64,000 bases of DNA from contig CAVPXP010000046.1 in the NCBI GenBank assembly GCA_963709645.1, forward strand, positions 29,230-93,229, given 5' to 3'. A model generated the notes under the pieces. It was given only the letters and a program-made list of their open reading frames with translations, searched no databases and had not been told where the DNA came from. This DNA is from DYRB01 sp963709645. Lineage in GTDB: Bacteria > Pseudomonadota > Gammaproteobacteria > Chromatiales > Chromatiaceae. Shown in pieces: positions 29,801 through 37,767 of the stretch; within the stretch, counting starts at the first letter, position 1; each line of letters starts with the position of its first letter. The translations under genes were made by a program, and so were the position numbers.

Positions 29801-31538
29801 CAAGGTCAGCCCGCAGATCGCCCGGGTGCGCCACTCCACCCCGGGGGTCGGGCTTATCTCACCCCCGCCCCACCACGACATTTACTCAATCGAGGACCTG
29901 GCACAGCTCATCCACGACCTGAAGAACGTCAACCCCCGGGCCCGGATCTCGGTCAAGCTCGTCTCCGAGATCGGTGTCGGCACCGTCGCGGCCGGGGTCG
30001 CCAAGGCGCATGCCGACCACGTGACTATCGCCGGCTACGACGGGGGCACGGGGGCCAGTCCGCTCACCTCCATCAAGCACGCCGGCTCCCCCTGGGAGAT
30101 TGGCCTGGCGGAGACACACCAGACGCTGGTGCTCAATCGCTTGCGCGGGCGGATCGCCGTCCAGGTCGACGGTGGGCTGCGCACCGGCCGCGACGTGGTC
30201 ATCGGGGCCCTCCTAGGTGCCGACGAGTTCGGTTTTGCCACAGCGCCCCTGATCGTCTCCGGCTGCATCATGATGCGCAAGTGTCATTTAAATACCTGCC
30301 CCGTGGGCGTGGCCACCCAAGACCCGGAGCTGCGTAAGCGCTTTACCGGCAAGCCCGAGCACGTCATCAACTATTTCTTCTTCATTGCAGAAGAGGTTCG
30401 GGCCCTGATGGCAAAGCTCGGTTTTCGCACGCTGGACGAGATGATCGGGCAGCGGGATCGGCTGGAGATGCGCCCCGCGATTGACCATTGGAAGGCCAAG
30501 GGACTCGATTTCGCGCGCCTGCTCATGAAGCCTGAGGTCGGACCTGAGGTCGCCGTTCACCAGTGCGAGCCCCAGGACCACGGGCTCGACAAGGCCTTGG
30601 ATTGCGACCTGATCCGTCAGGCGGCCCCGGCCCTTGAGCGCGGCGAGGCGGTCAAGATCGACATCGTGGTCAAGAACTACAACCGCACCTTTGGCACCAT
30701 GCTGTCCGGGGAGGTGGCCAAGCGCTACGGCCACGCCGGGCTGCCGGACGACAGGGTCCACATCAAGGCCAAGGGAACGGGCGGCCAGTCCTTCGGGGCC
30801 TGGCTGGCCAGGGGCCTGACCGTGGAGTTGGAGGGAGTGGCCAACGACTACGTCGGGAAGGGCCTATCCGGTGGCCGCCTCATCATCTACCCGCCGGCAG
30901 AGTCGGGTATCGTGCGCGCCGAGGACAACATCATCGTCGGCAATACCGTCCTGTACGGCGCCGTCAGTGGGGAATGCTTCTTCCGCGGCGTGGCTGGGGA
31001 ACGTTTTTGCGTGCGCAACTCAGGGGCGACTGCAGTGGTCGAGGGAGTTGGCGACCACGGCTGCGAGTACATGACGGGCGGGATTATGGTCTGCCTGGGG
31101 ACCACCGGGCGGAACTTCGCTGCCGGCATGTCCGGGGGCATCGCCTATGTCCTGGACGAGGATGGCAACTTCGCCAGCCGGTGCAACCTGTCCATGGTCG
31201 AGCTGGAGCCCATCCCTGCGGAGGATACGGCCTTGGAGGCCCTCGACCACCAAGGAGGTGACCTCGAGACCCACGGTTTGGTGGACGTCAGCCGCGACAT
31301 GACCCGCTTTGACGCCCAACGGCTGAAAGGTCTCATCGCACGCCACCTGCACTACACCAACTCGGATGTGGCGCGGCGCATCCTCGCCGACTGGCGAGAC
31401 TACCTGCCGCGCTTCAAGAAGATCATGCCGGTGGATTACCGCCGGGCCCTGCAACAGATGCAGGCCAACCAGAGCCGCCCGCCCCAGCCATCCACCAGGT
31501 TGGGCCGGCAAGTCCAGGGGGTTGTCGAACATGGGTAA
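26871..31538 (+). CDS. gltB: Glutamate synthase (NADPH) large subunit
   Basis: 1555 residues, slightly longer than E. coli GltB. A short propeptide precedes the nucleophile C22 (NEHDACGVGF), which is exposed by processing and starts the class II glutaminase domain. The central domain, FMN-binding synthase domain (GEGGQLPGHKVSPQIA) and [3Fe-4S] cysteines (CIMMRKCHLNTCPVG) follow, then the C-terminal GXGXG beta-helix. Makes two glutamates from glutamine and 2-oxoglutarate. It overlaps gltD by 8 bp. With glnK-amtB this gives the window a nitrogen-assimilation theme. Confidence 0.97.
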   Translation: MSLRALPAAHGLYDPANEHDACGVGFVCNIKNAKSRRIVEQGLELLVRLTHRGAVGADPRAGDGAGILVQIPDAFFRATVEFDLPPAGTYGVGMVLLPQDAACRVEMQETIERHLIEGGQRVLGWRDVPVDNSVLGASVIPTEPVIRQVFVGCGENCSDQDAFERKLFVVRKRMDNAIRAAGHAKTAYYVSSMSSRTIVYKGMLLADQVAAYYLDLQDSRFESALALVHQRFSTNTFPTWDLAHPFRMICHNGEINTLRGNVNWMAARRHTMRSEVLGDDLDSIWPLIPEGQSDSASFDNALELLVMGGYSLAHAMMLLIPEAWAGNKLMDEQRRAFYEYHAALMEPWDGPAAVAFTDGRQIGATLDRNGLRPARYLVTNDDLVMMASEMGVLDIPEEQIVKKWRLQPGKMFLIDLEQGRIIDDAEIKSKLASARPYRQWLQRTQIHLDELPTDVAPMAPDDDTLIEAQQAFGYTQEDIKFLLTPMVLTGQEAVGSMGADNPPSVLSARPKHLSTYFKQNFAQVTNPPIDPIREELVMSLVSLIGPRPNLLRLDEASKNWRLEVTQPVLTNEDLERVRHIQDNSGGAFRTRNLDMVYLAEAGAQGMAPALDRLCAEAEQAVRDNFNILILSDRNTNRDHIAIPALLATSAVHHHLIRCGMRTSVGLVVETGSAIEVHHFAVLAGYGAEAINPYLAFDTIASLLPRLPEPLQFEEAQKRYIKALGKGLLKVMSKMGISTFQSYCGAQIFDAVGLNGEIIAQYFTGTQSSVEGVGLDEVAQEAVRWHRQGFGNEHIYRRHLDVGGDYAYRLRGEDHIWTPESIAALQHATRANSAATFAEFSRLIDEQNERLLTFRGLMQLRFAEQPIPLDEVEPAKEIVKRFATGAMSFGSISYEAHSTLARAMNAIGGKSNTGEGGEEPERFNPLPDGSPNPERSAIKQVASGRFGVTTEYLVNADDIQIKIAQGAKPGEGGQLPGHKVSPQIARVRHSTPGVGLISPPPHHDIYSIEDLAQLIHDLKNVNPRARISVKLVSEIGVGTVAAGVAKAHADHVTIAGYDGGTGASPLTSIKHAGSPWEIGLAETHQTLVLNRLRGRIAVQVDGGLRTGRDVVIGALLGADEFGFATAPLIVSGCIMMRKCHLNTCPVGVATQDPELRKRFTGKPEHVINYFFFIAEEVRALMAKLGFRTLDEMIGQRDRLEMRPAIDHWKAKGLDFARLLMKPEVGPEVAVHQCEPQDHGLDKALDCDLIRQAAPALERGEAVKIDIVVKNYNRTFGTMLSGEVAKRYGHAGLPDDRVHIKAKGTGGQSFGAWLARGLTVELEGVANDYVGKGLSGGRLIIYPPAESGIVRAEDNIIVGNTVLYGAVSGECFFRGVAGERFCVRNSGATAVVEGVGDHGCEYMTGGIMVCLGTTGRNFAAGMSGGIAYVLDEDGNFASRCNLSMVELEPIPAEDTALEALDHQGGDLETHGLVDVSRDMTRFDAQRLKGLIARHLHYTNSDVARRILADWRDYLPRFKKIMPVDYRRALQQMQANQSRPPQPSTRLGRQVQGVVEHG

Positions 31539-32985
31539 GCCAACCGGATTCATGGAGATCGACCGGCGCGACCGGCGCTACGAGCCGGCCGCGGATCGCG
31601 TCGTCCACTACAAGGAATTTGTGCTCCCGCTCCCCGATGCCGAGGTCAGCAAGCAGGGGGCCCGCTGCATGGACTGCGGCATCCCCTTCTGCCACCAGGG
31701 GTGCCCGGTCAACAACCTGATCCCGGATTGGAACGACCTGGTCTACCGGGGGGAGTGGCAGGCTGCCATCGAGGTCCTCCACTCCACCAACAACTTCCCC
31801 GAGTTCACCGGGCGGATCTGCCCGGCGCCCTGCGAGGCGTCCTGCACCCTGAACATCGACGATGTCCCGGTGACCATCAAGACCATCGAGTGCACCATCG
31901 TGGACAAGGCCTGGGAGCAGGGCTGGATCAAGCCCCAGGTCCCGGCCCGGCGCACTGGCAAGCGGGTGGCCATCGTCGGCTCCGGCCCCGCCGGGCTCGC
32001 CTGCGCCCAGCAGCTCGCCCGCGCCGGCCACCAGGTGGCCCTCTACGAGAAGCAGGACCGCATCGGCGGCCTGTTGCGCTATGGCATTCCCGACTTCAAG
32101 CTCGGCAAGCACCTCATCGACCGACGCATGAGCCAGATGCGTGCTGAAGGGGTGGAGTTCCACACCCACACCCACATCGGCGAGGACCTCCCCGCCAAGC
32201 GGCTCCAGGCAGACTACGACGCGCTGATCCTCACCGGCGGCGCTGAGAAGCCCCGCGACCTGGACGTTCCCGGGCGCAGCCTCGACGGCATCCACTTCGC
32301 CATGGACTTCCTGCGCAGCAATAGCAAGCGCGTCCAGGGGATCTATGTGCCAGACGAGGACTTCGTCAGCGCCCAGGGCCAACGTGTGGTGGTCATCGGC
32401 GGCGGCGACACCGGCTCCGATTGCATCGGCACCTCCAACCGCCACGGGGCCCGCTCGGTCACCCAGATCGAGCTCCTTCCCGAGCCTCCAGCGAAGGAGA
32501 ACAAGGCCCTGACCTGGCCCCTCTGGCCGAACAAGAAGCGCACCTCCAGTTCCCAGGAAGAGGGCTGCGACCGGATCTGGTCCGTCGCCACAAAGGAATT
32601 TGTAGGCGACGGCAAGGGGCATGTGCGGGCGCTTCGCTGCGTCAAGCTCGACTGGGCCAAAGATGCGGGCGGCCGCTGGCAGTCCAGCGAGGTGCCGGGC
32701 TCCGAATTCGAGCTCAAGGCTGACCTGGTGACCCTCGCCATGGGCTTCATCCACCCGATCCACCAGGGCATGCTCCAAGAGCTGGGGGTGGACTTCGACC
32801 CGCGGGGCAACGTCAAGGGCACCACCGAGGGGCCCAAGGCCTACTACACAACACTGGACGGCGTGTTCGCCGCTGGCGACATGCGCCGCGGCCAGTCGCT
32901 GGTGGTCTGGGCCATCCGCGAGGGGCGGCAGTGTGCCCGGGCGGTCGATGAGTGGTTGATGGGGGCCTCCGACCTGCCGCGGTGA
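31531..32985 (+). CDS. gltD: Glutamate synthase small subunit
   Basis: 484 residues from the ATG at 31531 (MGKPTGFMEIDRRDRRYEPA); the frame opens earlier only inside gltB. Cysteine-rich [4Fe-4S] segments are CMDCGIPFCHQGCPVNN and CPAPCEASC. FAD motif VAIVGSGPAGLACAQQLA and NADPH motif VVVIGGGDTGSDCIGT follow. It passes electrons from NADPH to GltB. A weak terminator follows at 33013-33034. Confidence 0.96.
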   Translation: MGKPTGFMEIDRRDRRYEPAADRVVHYKEFVLPLPDAEVSKQGARCMDCGIPFCHQGCPVNNLIPDWNDLVYRGEWQAAIEVLHSTNNFPEFTGRICPAPCEASCTLNIDDVPVTIKTIECTIVDKAWEQGWIKPQVPARRTGKRVAIVGSGPAGLACAQQLARAGHQVALYEKQDRIGGLLRYGIPDFKLGKHLIDRRMSQMRAEGVEFHTHTHIGEDLPAKRLQADYDALILTGGAEKPRDLDVPGRSLDGIHFAMDFLRSNSKRVQGIYVPDEDFVSAQGQRVVVIGGGDTGSDCIGTSNRHGARSVTQIELLPEPPAKENKALTWPLWPNKKRTSSSQEEGCDRIWSVATKEFVGDGKGHVRALRCVKLDWAKDAGGRWQSSEVPGSEFELKADLVTLAMGFIHPIHQGMLQELGVDFDPRGNVKGTTEGPKAYYTTLDGVFAAGDMRRGQSLVVWAIREGRQCARAVDEWLMGASDLPR

Positions 32986-33012
32986 GCGAACGCAACGGCG
33001 GCCGGATAGCAC

Positions 33013-33034
33013 AGCGGTCTTCGCGCCGCTTTTT
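33013..33034 (+). terminator. Possible Rho-independent terminator after gltD
   Basis: Short 5-bp stem AGCGG / CCGCT with an 8-base loop, followed directly by TTTTCTT, 28 bp after the gltD stop. The stem is short, so efficiency is uncertain. Confidence 0.45.
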
Positions 33035-33067
33035 CTTATCGATAGTCGTACGACTGGGAGGGAGGTC

Positions 33068-33418
33068 ATGACCGAAAGTGCTAGGGTGCGCGACTGCTAC
33101 TTGGGCACCCCGATGGCGTTGGTGTTCGGGGCGCTGTTTGCGCTATCTCCGGGCGTCATTGCAGGACAACAGGTGTTGCCGGTTGAAGGGGTTGGCTACA
33201 GCGTTGGCTCGTCGCTGGCAGATAACCTCAAGTTGTTCGTCGGCAAGAAGGTGTCCCTGACACTGGATTCCGGAGTGGTCATGGCTGGGTTGGTAAAGGA
33301 AGTGGGCGATCATCTGGTTCACTTGGAAAAGCTCGACGGCAAAGACTATTTCGATGCCTTGATCCGGGTGGAGAATATCAGTGCGATGGATACCAGATTC
33401 CGCGAGGCGCAACGCTGA
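33068..33418 (+). CDS. Small exported protein with LSm-like domain
   Basis: 116 residues, preceded by GGGAGGGAGG. A hydrophobic N-terminus (MALVFGALFALSPGVIAG) looks like a signal peptide cleaved around residue 32. The remaining ~80 residues (LADNLKLFVGKKVSLTLDSG ... VKEVGDHLVHLEKL ... FDALIRVENISAM) have the spacing of a single five-strand Sm/LSm-like barrel: the V-G-K-V-x-L-x-x-G and I-x-x-I-S-A patterns. I recall similar small proteins without known function. Its position between gltD and a sugar cluster gives no clear role. Confidence 0.6.
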   Translation: MTESARVRDCYLGTPMALVFGALFALSPGVIAGQQVLPVEGVGYSVGSSLADNLKLFVGKKVSLTLDSGVVMAGLVKEVGDHLVHLEKLDGKDYFDALIRVENISAMDTRFREAQR

Positions 33419-33515
33419 CCGATCTACGAGGTAGGGGGTACGGGGTATGGACCATTGGGGTAGGTCTTTGCGAGTCGGGTGTTAGTATGCCCGGCTGGCA
33501 GCAGTAGGACAGCAG

Positions 33516-34286
33516 ATGAAGGTTGGCATTCTCGCCGGGGGCTTGGGTACCCGGCTGGCGGAAGAGACGGAGGTCAAACCCAAGCCGATGGTAGAGATCG
33601 GCGGGCGGCCGATCCTCTGGCACATCATGATGTACTACGCCCAGTACGGCTACGACGACTTTGTCATCGCCCTAGGTTACAAGGGTGAGTACATCAAGCG
33701 CTGGATGCGGGAGTACGCCTCACTGCACGGGGACATGACCGTGAGGCTTGGCACCGGTGCCGTGACTCTGCACGACCGCGTTCGCCACGACTGGACGGTG
33801 GACCTGGTCGAGACGGGGCAGGATACGGCGACCGGCGGGCGCATCAAGCGGCTCAAGCCTTGGATGGGCGAAGGCACCTTCATGCTGACCTGGGGTGACG
33901 GTGTCTCGAACGTCGATCTGAACGCCCTGCTGATGTTCCATCGATCCCACGGCAAGCTTGCGACCCTCACCGCGGTACGACCGCCGGCGCGCTTCGGCCA
34001 CCTCGATTTCGACGGCGACCGGGTGGTCCAGTTTACAGAGAAGCCGCAAACCAGCGAAGGCTGGATCAACGGTGCCTTCTTTGTGCTGGAGCCCGGCGTA
34101 TTCGACTACATCGACGGGGACGACACGCAGTTCGAGAGAGAGCCGCTGGAGGGGCTTGCGGCCGAAGGCCAGTTGATGGCCTACCGCCACGAGTCGTTCT
34201 GGCAGTGCATGGATACGATCCGCGACAAGAAGCGGCTGGAGAAACTCTGGCAGAAGCCATCGCCGCCCTGGAAGAACTGGGACTGA
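33516..34286 (+). CDS. rfbF: Glucose-1-phosphate cytidylyltransferase
   Basis: 256 residues, close to the usual 257. The nucleotide motif is ILAGGLGTRLAEETEVKPKPMVEIGG, then MMYYAQYGYDDFVIALGYKG, FMLTWGDGVSNVDL (metal-binding Asp), and EGWINGAFFVLEP. Makes CDP-glucose from CTP and glucose 1-phosphate, the first step toward CDP-linked deoxy or branched sugars in O-antigens. First gene of a tight six-gene cluster. CDP-glucose 4,6-dehydratase, the usual next enzyme, is not in the window. Confidence 0.93.
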   Translation: MKVGILAGGLGTRLAEETEVKPKPMVEIGGRPILWHIMMYYAQYGYDDFVIALGYKGEYIKRWMREYASLHGDMTVRLGTGAVTLHDRVRHDWTVDLVETGQDTATGGRIKRLKPWMGEGTFMLTWGDGVSNVDLNALLMFHRSHGKLATLTAVRPPARFGHLDFDGDRVVQFTEKPQTSEGWINGAFFVLEPGVFDYIDGDDTQFEREPLEGLAAEGQLMAYRHESFWQCMDTIRDKKRLEKLWQKPSPPWKNWD

Positions 34287-34289
34287 GCA

Positions 34290-35327
34290 ATGCGCGTACT
34301 GGTTACGGGACACAATGGTTACATCGGCACCCTGTTGGTGCCCATGCTCCGGGAACGCGGCCACGACGTGGTTGGCCTCGACACCAATTATTTCGCGGAC
34401 TGTCTGTTTACCGGACAGGTCCCCGAGTTGGAAACCATCGAGAAGGACATTCGCGATGTCGAGGCGGCGGACGTCACGGGCTTCGACGCCATCATCCACC
34501 TTGCGGGGCTCTCTAACGACCCGCTTGGCGACTACCGGCCCCGCCTGACCGCCAACATCAACGAAAAGGCAGCAGTGAAGCTCGCCGAGTTGGCCAAGGC
34601 GGCCGGAGTGCAGCGCTACCTGTTCGCCTCATCGTGCAGCAACTATGGCGCAGGCGGCGCCGATTTTCTGGACGAGCACGCGGCCTTCAACCCGGTCACG
34701 CCTTATGGCGTCTCGAAGGTCCAAGTTGAAGCTGCGCTGGCGCAGATGGCCGATACGGACTTCTCCCCGACGTACCTGCGCGCATCGACGGCCTATGGTT
34801 TGTCGCCGCTCATCCGCTTCGACCTCGTGATCAACAACCTCACTGCCTGGGCCCTCACTACCGGTCTGGTCTACCTCAAGAGCGATGGGACTCCCTGGCG
34901 GCCGGTCGTACACGTAGCCGATATCGCGCTTGCCTACATCGCGGCGCTGGAGGCGCCGCGCGAGGTGGTCCACGACCAGGCCTTCAACGTCGGCAGCACC
35001 ACCGAGAACTACCAGATCCGCGAGTTGGCGGAGATCGTCAAGGACGTGGTGCCGAACTGCCGCATCGAGTTCGCGCCGGATGCGGGCCCCGACACGCGCT
35101 GTTACCGCGTGGACTGCAACAAGATTGCCCGCGTCCTGCATGGGTTCAAGCCGCAGTGGACGGCGCGGCGCGGTGTCGAGGAGTTGTACGAGTCCTACCG
35201 GCGGGTTGGGCTCACGCTCGAAGAATTCGAGGGCGAGCGCTTCAAGCGCATCGCGCACATCAAGAAGCTGGTAGACGACGGTCGGCTCGACGCTGAGCTG
35301 CGCTGGCGCCGGCCGGCGACCCGATGA
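34290..35327 (+). CDS. NAD-dependent epimerase/dehydratase (extended SDR)
   Basis: 345 residues. Rossmann motif TGHNGYIG (residues 6-13), catalytic Ser in FASSCSNYG and the YxxxK pair in TPYGVSKVQ. The C-terminal part is typical of nucleotide-sugar SDRs. It lies 3 bp after rfbF, so the substrate is likely a CDP-sugar. It resembles SDRs found beside rfbF and C-methyltransferases in surface-polysaccharide loci; exact reaction (reduction, epimerisation or dehydration) cannot be assigned. Confidence 0.85.
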   Translation: MRVLVTGHNGYIGTLLVPMLRERGHDVVGLDTNYFADCLFTGQVPELETIEKDIRDVEAADVTGFDAIIHLAGLSNDPLGDYRPRLTANINEKAAVKLAELAKAAGVQRYLFASSCSNYGAGGADFLDEHAAFNPVTPYGVSKVQVEAALAQMADTDFSPTYLRASTAYGLSPLIRFDLVINNLTAWALTTGLVYLKSDGTPWRPVVHVADIALAYIAALEAPREVVHDQAFNVGSTTENYQIRELAEIVKDVVPNCRIEFAPDAGPDTRCYRVDCNKIARVLHGFKPQWTARRGVEELYESYRRVGLTLEEFEGERFKRIAHIKKLVDDGRLDAELRWRRPATR

Positions 35328-35328
35328 A

Positions 35329-36561
35329 ATGATGGTGAGCACAGCAACGACTTGCCGCTCCTGTGGCCATGCCGGCCTCGATCCCGTCCTGGATCTCGGT
35401 CGCACCCCCTTGGCGGACCGTCTGGTTACGGCGGCGCAGCTTGGCAAGCCAGAGCCGCGATACCCGCTCCAGGTGGTGTTTTGTCCGCGGTGCAGCCTAC
35501 TGCAAATCCTCGAGACAGTGCCGCCGGAAGTCCTCTTCTGTGAGGACTACCCCTACTACTCGTCGTTCTCGGATGCCCTGCTGCGCCACTCGCGGGACAA
35601 CGTCTTGGACCTCATCGCGCGACGTAAGCTCGGTCCCGGCAGTCTGGCGGTCGAGCTGGCCAGCAACGACGGTTATCTTCTCAAGAATTACGTCGAGGCC
35701 GGGATAGCCGTGCTCGGCATCGACCCGGCGGAGGGGCCGGCACGCGCGGCCGAGAAGGTCGGCGTGCCGACGCTGAACCGTTTTTTCACGGCGGACCTCG
35801 CAAGACAGCTCGCCGGGGAGGGGCGCCGCGCGGATGTCATCCACGCCAACAACGTGCTCGCCCACGTCGCCGACACCAACGGTTTCGTCAGCGGTATTGC
35901 GACCCTGCTGAAGGAGAGCGGCCTTGCAGTGATCGAGGTGCCCTACGTCAAGGACCTGATCGACCACCGCGAGTTCGACACCATCTATCACGAGCACCTT
36001 TGCTATTTCTCGGTGACGGCGCTCGACCACCTGTTCCGCCGTCACGGCCTGTTTCTCAATGAGGTCAGACGCCTTCCCATCCACGGTGGCTCGCTGCGAC
36101 TCCATGTCGAGAAGGTCGAGCGGGTGGGCGACTCCGTGAAGGGGTTGTTCAAGCTGGAGGTTGACGACCGCGTCGACCGCATCGACTTCTACCGCGACTT
36201 CGCCCGTCGAGTGGAGCAGTTGAAGACCGATCTGCGCGCGCTGCTGCGCGACCTGCGTGCCCAGGGCAAGCGCATTGCCGCGTACGGGGCGGCCGCCAAG
36301 GGCGCGACCCTGATCAACTATGTCGCCATTGGGCCGGAGCTGATCGACTTCGTGGTCGATCGCAACGTCCACAAGCAAGGCAAGTTCATGCCGGGGCAGC
36401 AGATCCCGATCTTCGGTCCGGACAAACTGCTCGAAGCGCAGCCCGACTATGTGTTGCTGCTCGCCTGGAACTTCGCGACGGAGATCATGGACCAGCAGGC
36501 CGAGTACCTGCGGCGGGGTGGCCGGTTCATCGTTCCCGTTCCTGAGCCGAAAGTCATCTGA
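35329..36561 (+). CDS. SAM-dependent C-methyltransferase for nucleotide sugars
   Basis: 410 residues with the three-part layout of sugar C-methyltransferases: N-terminal zinc-binding domain (CRSCG and CPRC, Methyltransf_13-like), SAM-binding core (VELASNDGYLLKNY, GIDPAEGPA), and a C-terminal Methyltransf_14 domain (GKRIAAYGAAAKGATLINY). TIYHEHLCYFS contains the Tyr/His/Glu set used by this family. Probably C-methylates a keto-sugar nucleotide made with the upstream enzymes. The start is 2 bp after the SDR stop. Confidence 0.87.
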   Translation: MMVSTATTCRSCGHAGLDPVLDLGRTPLADRLVTAAQLGKPEPRYPLQVVFCPRCSLLQILETVPPEVLFCEDYPYYSSFSDALLRHSRDNVLDLIARRKLGPGSLAVELASNDGYLLKNYVEAGIAVLGIDPAEGPARAAEKVGVPTLNRFFTADLARQLAGEGRRADVIHANNVLAHVADTNGFVSGIATLLKESGLAVIEVPYVKDLIDHREFDTIYHEHLCYFSVTALDHLFRRHGLFLNEVRRLPIHGGSLRLHVEKVERVGDSVKGLFKLEVDDRVDRIDFYRDFARRVEQLKTDLRALLRDLRAQGKRIAAYGAAAKGATLINYVAIGPELIDFVVDRNVHKQGKFMPGQQIPIFGPDKLLEAQPDYVLLLAWNFATEIMDQQAEYLRRGGRFIVPVPEPKVI

Positions 36562-36588
36562 GGTGCCGCGTTGCAGCCGGAGACCGAC

Positions 36589-37767
36589 ATGACGACCTGC
36601 CCGAGTTGCGGCGCAGGCCCGATGACTGTCTTCCACAGGGCGCGGCGGGTGCCGGCCAACAGTTGCATCCTGCTCCGCTCGCCCGAGGAGGCCCGCTCCT
36701 ACCCAACCGGTGACATCCAGCTCGACTTCTGCTCGGACTGCGGCTTCATCTCTAACGTCGCCTTCGATCCCAAGCTGACCGAATATTCCGCCCGCTACGA
36801 AGAGACGCAGGGCTACTCCCCGACCTTCAACGCCTTTCACCGCGCCCTGGCAGAGCGGCTGATCGAACGCCACGACCTGCACGACAAGGACATCATCGAG
36901 ATCGGTTGCGGCAAGGGCGAATTCCTGATGCTGCTCTGCGAGCTTGGCGGCAATCGCGGCACCGGCTTCGACCCCGGCGTCCAGATCGCGCGCATCCAGG
37001 GGCCGGCGGCGGACCGCGTGCGGTTCATCGCGGATTTTTACTCCGATAGGTATGCAGAGCACCGTGGTGACTTCGTTGCCTGCAAGATGACGCTGGAGCA
37101 CATCCACCCGACCGGCGAGTTCATCGGGACTGTACGGCAGGCGATCGGTGACCGTCTGGGCACGGATGTCTTCTTCCAGATCCCTGATGCCACCCGCATC
37201 GTCCGCGACTGTGCATTCGAGGACATCTATTACGAGCACTGCTCCTATTTCTCGCCCGGCTCTTTGGCGCGCCTGTTCCGCCGCAGCGGCTTCGAGGTTG
37301 TCAGCCTCGACACCGAGTACGCCGGTCAGTATCTGACCATCGAGGCCCGCGCCGCCGAGCGACCAGTGCAGCAGGCACCGCTGCCGGCGGAGGACGACAT
37401 CGCGGTGCTTGCCGGCCACATACAGACCTTCCCCGATCACTTGGCCGCGAAGCTTCATCACTGGCGGGCGCTGCTCGGCCGGTTCGCCGAGGAGGGCAAG
37501 CGGGTAGCGCTCTGGGGGGCAGGCTCCAAGGCAGTCGCCTTCCTCGCAACACTGGGCGAGGCGGCGGGTGTCGTGCAGTGCGGCGTCGACATCAACCCGT
37601 ACCGCCAGGGCCACTACCTGCCTGGAACGGGGTTGCCGATCGTAGGGCCGGAATTCCTTGAAACCTTCCGCCCGGATGCCGTGGTGATCATGAACCCGAT
37701 CTACCGCGACGAGATCTCCCGGGACCTCCAGGGCAGGGGCCTGCAGCCCGCCCTTCACACGCTGTGA
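36589..37767 (+). CDS. SAM-dependent methyltransferase, zinc-ribbon type (paralogue A)
   Basis: About 392 residues from the ATG at 36589, preceded by GGAGA; a TTG 18 bp earlier is less likely. It has an N-terminal CPSCG zinc-binding pair (with CSDCG), the SAM motif IEIGCGKGEFLMLLCELGG, YYEHCSYFSPGSLARLFRRSGF and the C-terminal GKRVALWGAGSKAVAFL domain. Related to, but clearly different from, the C-methyltransferase upstream. It and the next gene look like an old tandem duplication. Substrate unknown; a sugar or lipid-linked sugar is likely from context. Confidence 0.82.
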   Translation: MTTCPSCGAGPMTVFHRARRVPANSCILLRSPEEARSYPTGDIQLDFCSDCGFISNVAFDPKLTEYSARYEETQGYSPTFNAFHRALAERLIERHDLHDKDIIEIGCGKGEFLMLLCELGGNRGTGFDPGVQIARIQGPAADRVRFIADFYSDRYAEHRGDFVACKMTLEHIHPTGEFIGTVRQAIGDRLGTDVFFQIPDATRIVRDCAFEDIYYEHCSYFSPGSLARLFRRSGFEVVSLDTEYAGQYLTIEARAAERPVQQAPLPAEDDIAVLAGHIQTFPDHLAAKLHHWRALLGRFAEEGKRVALWGAGSKAVAFLATLGEAAGVVQCGVDINPYRQGHYLPGTGLPIVGPEFLETFRPDAVVIMNPIYRDEISRDLQGRGLQPALHTL

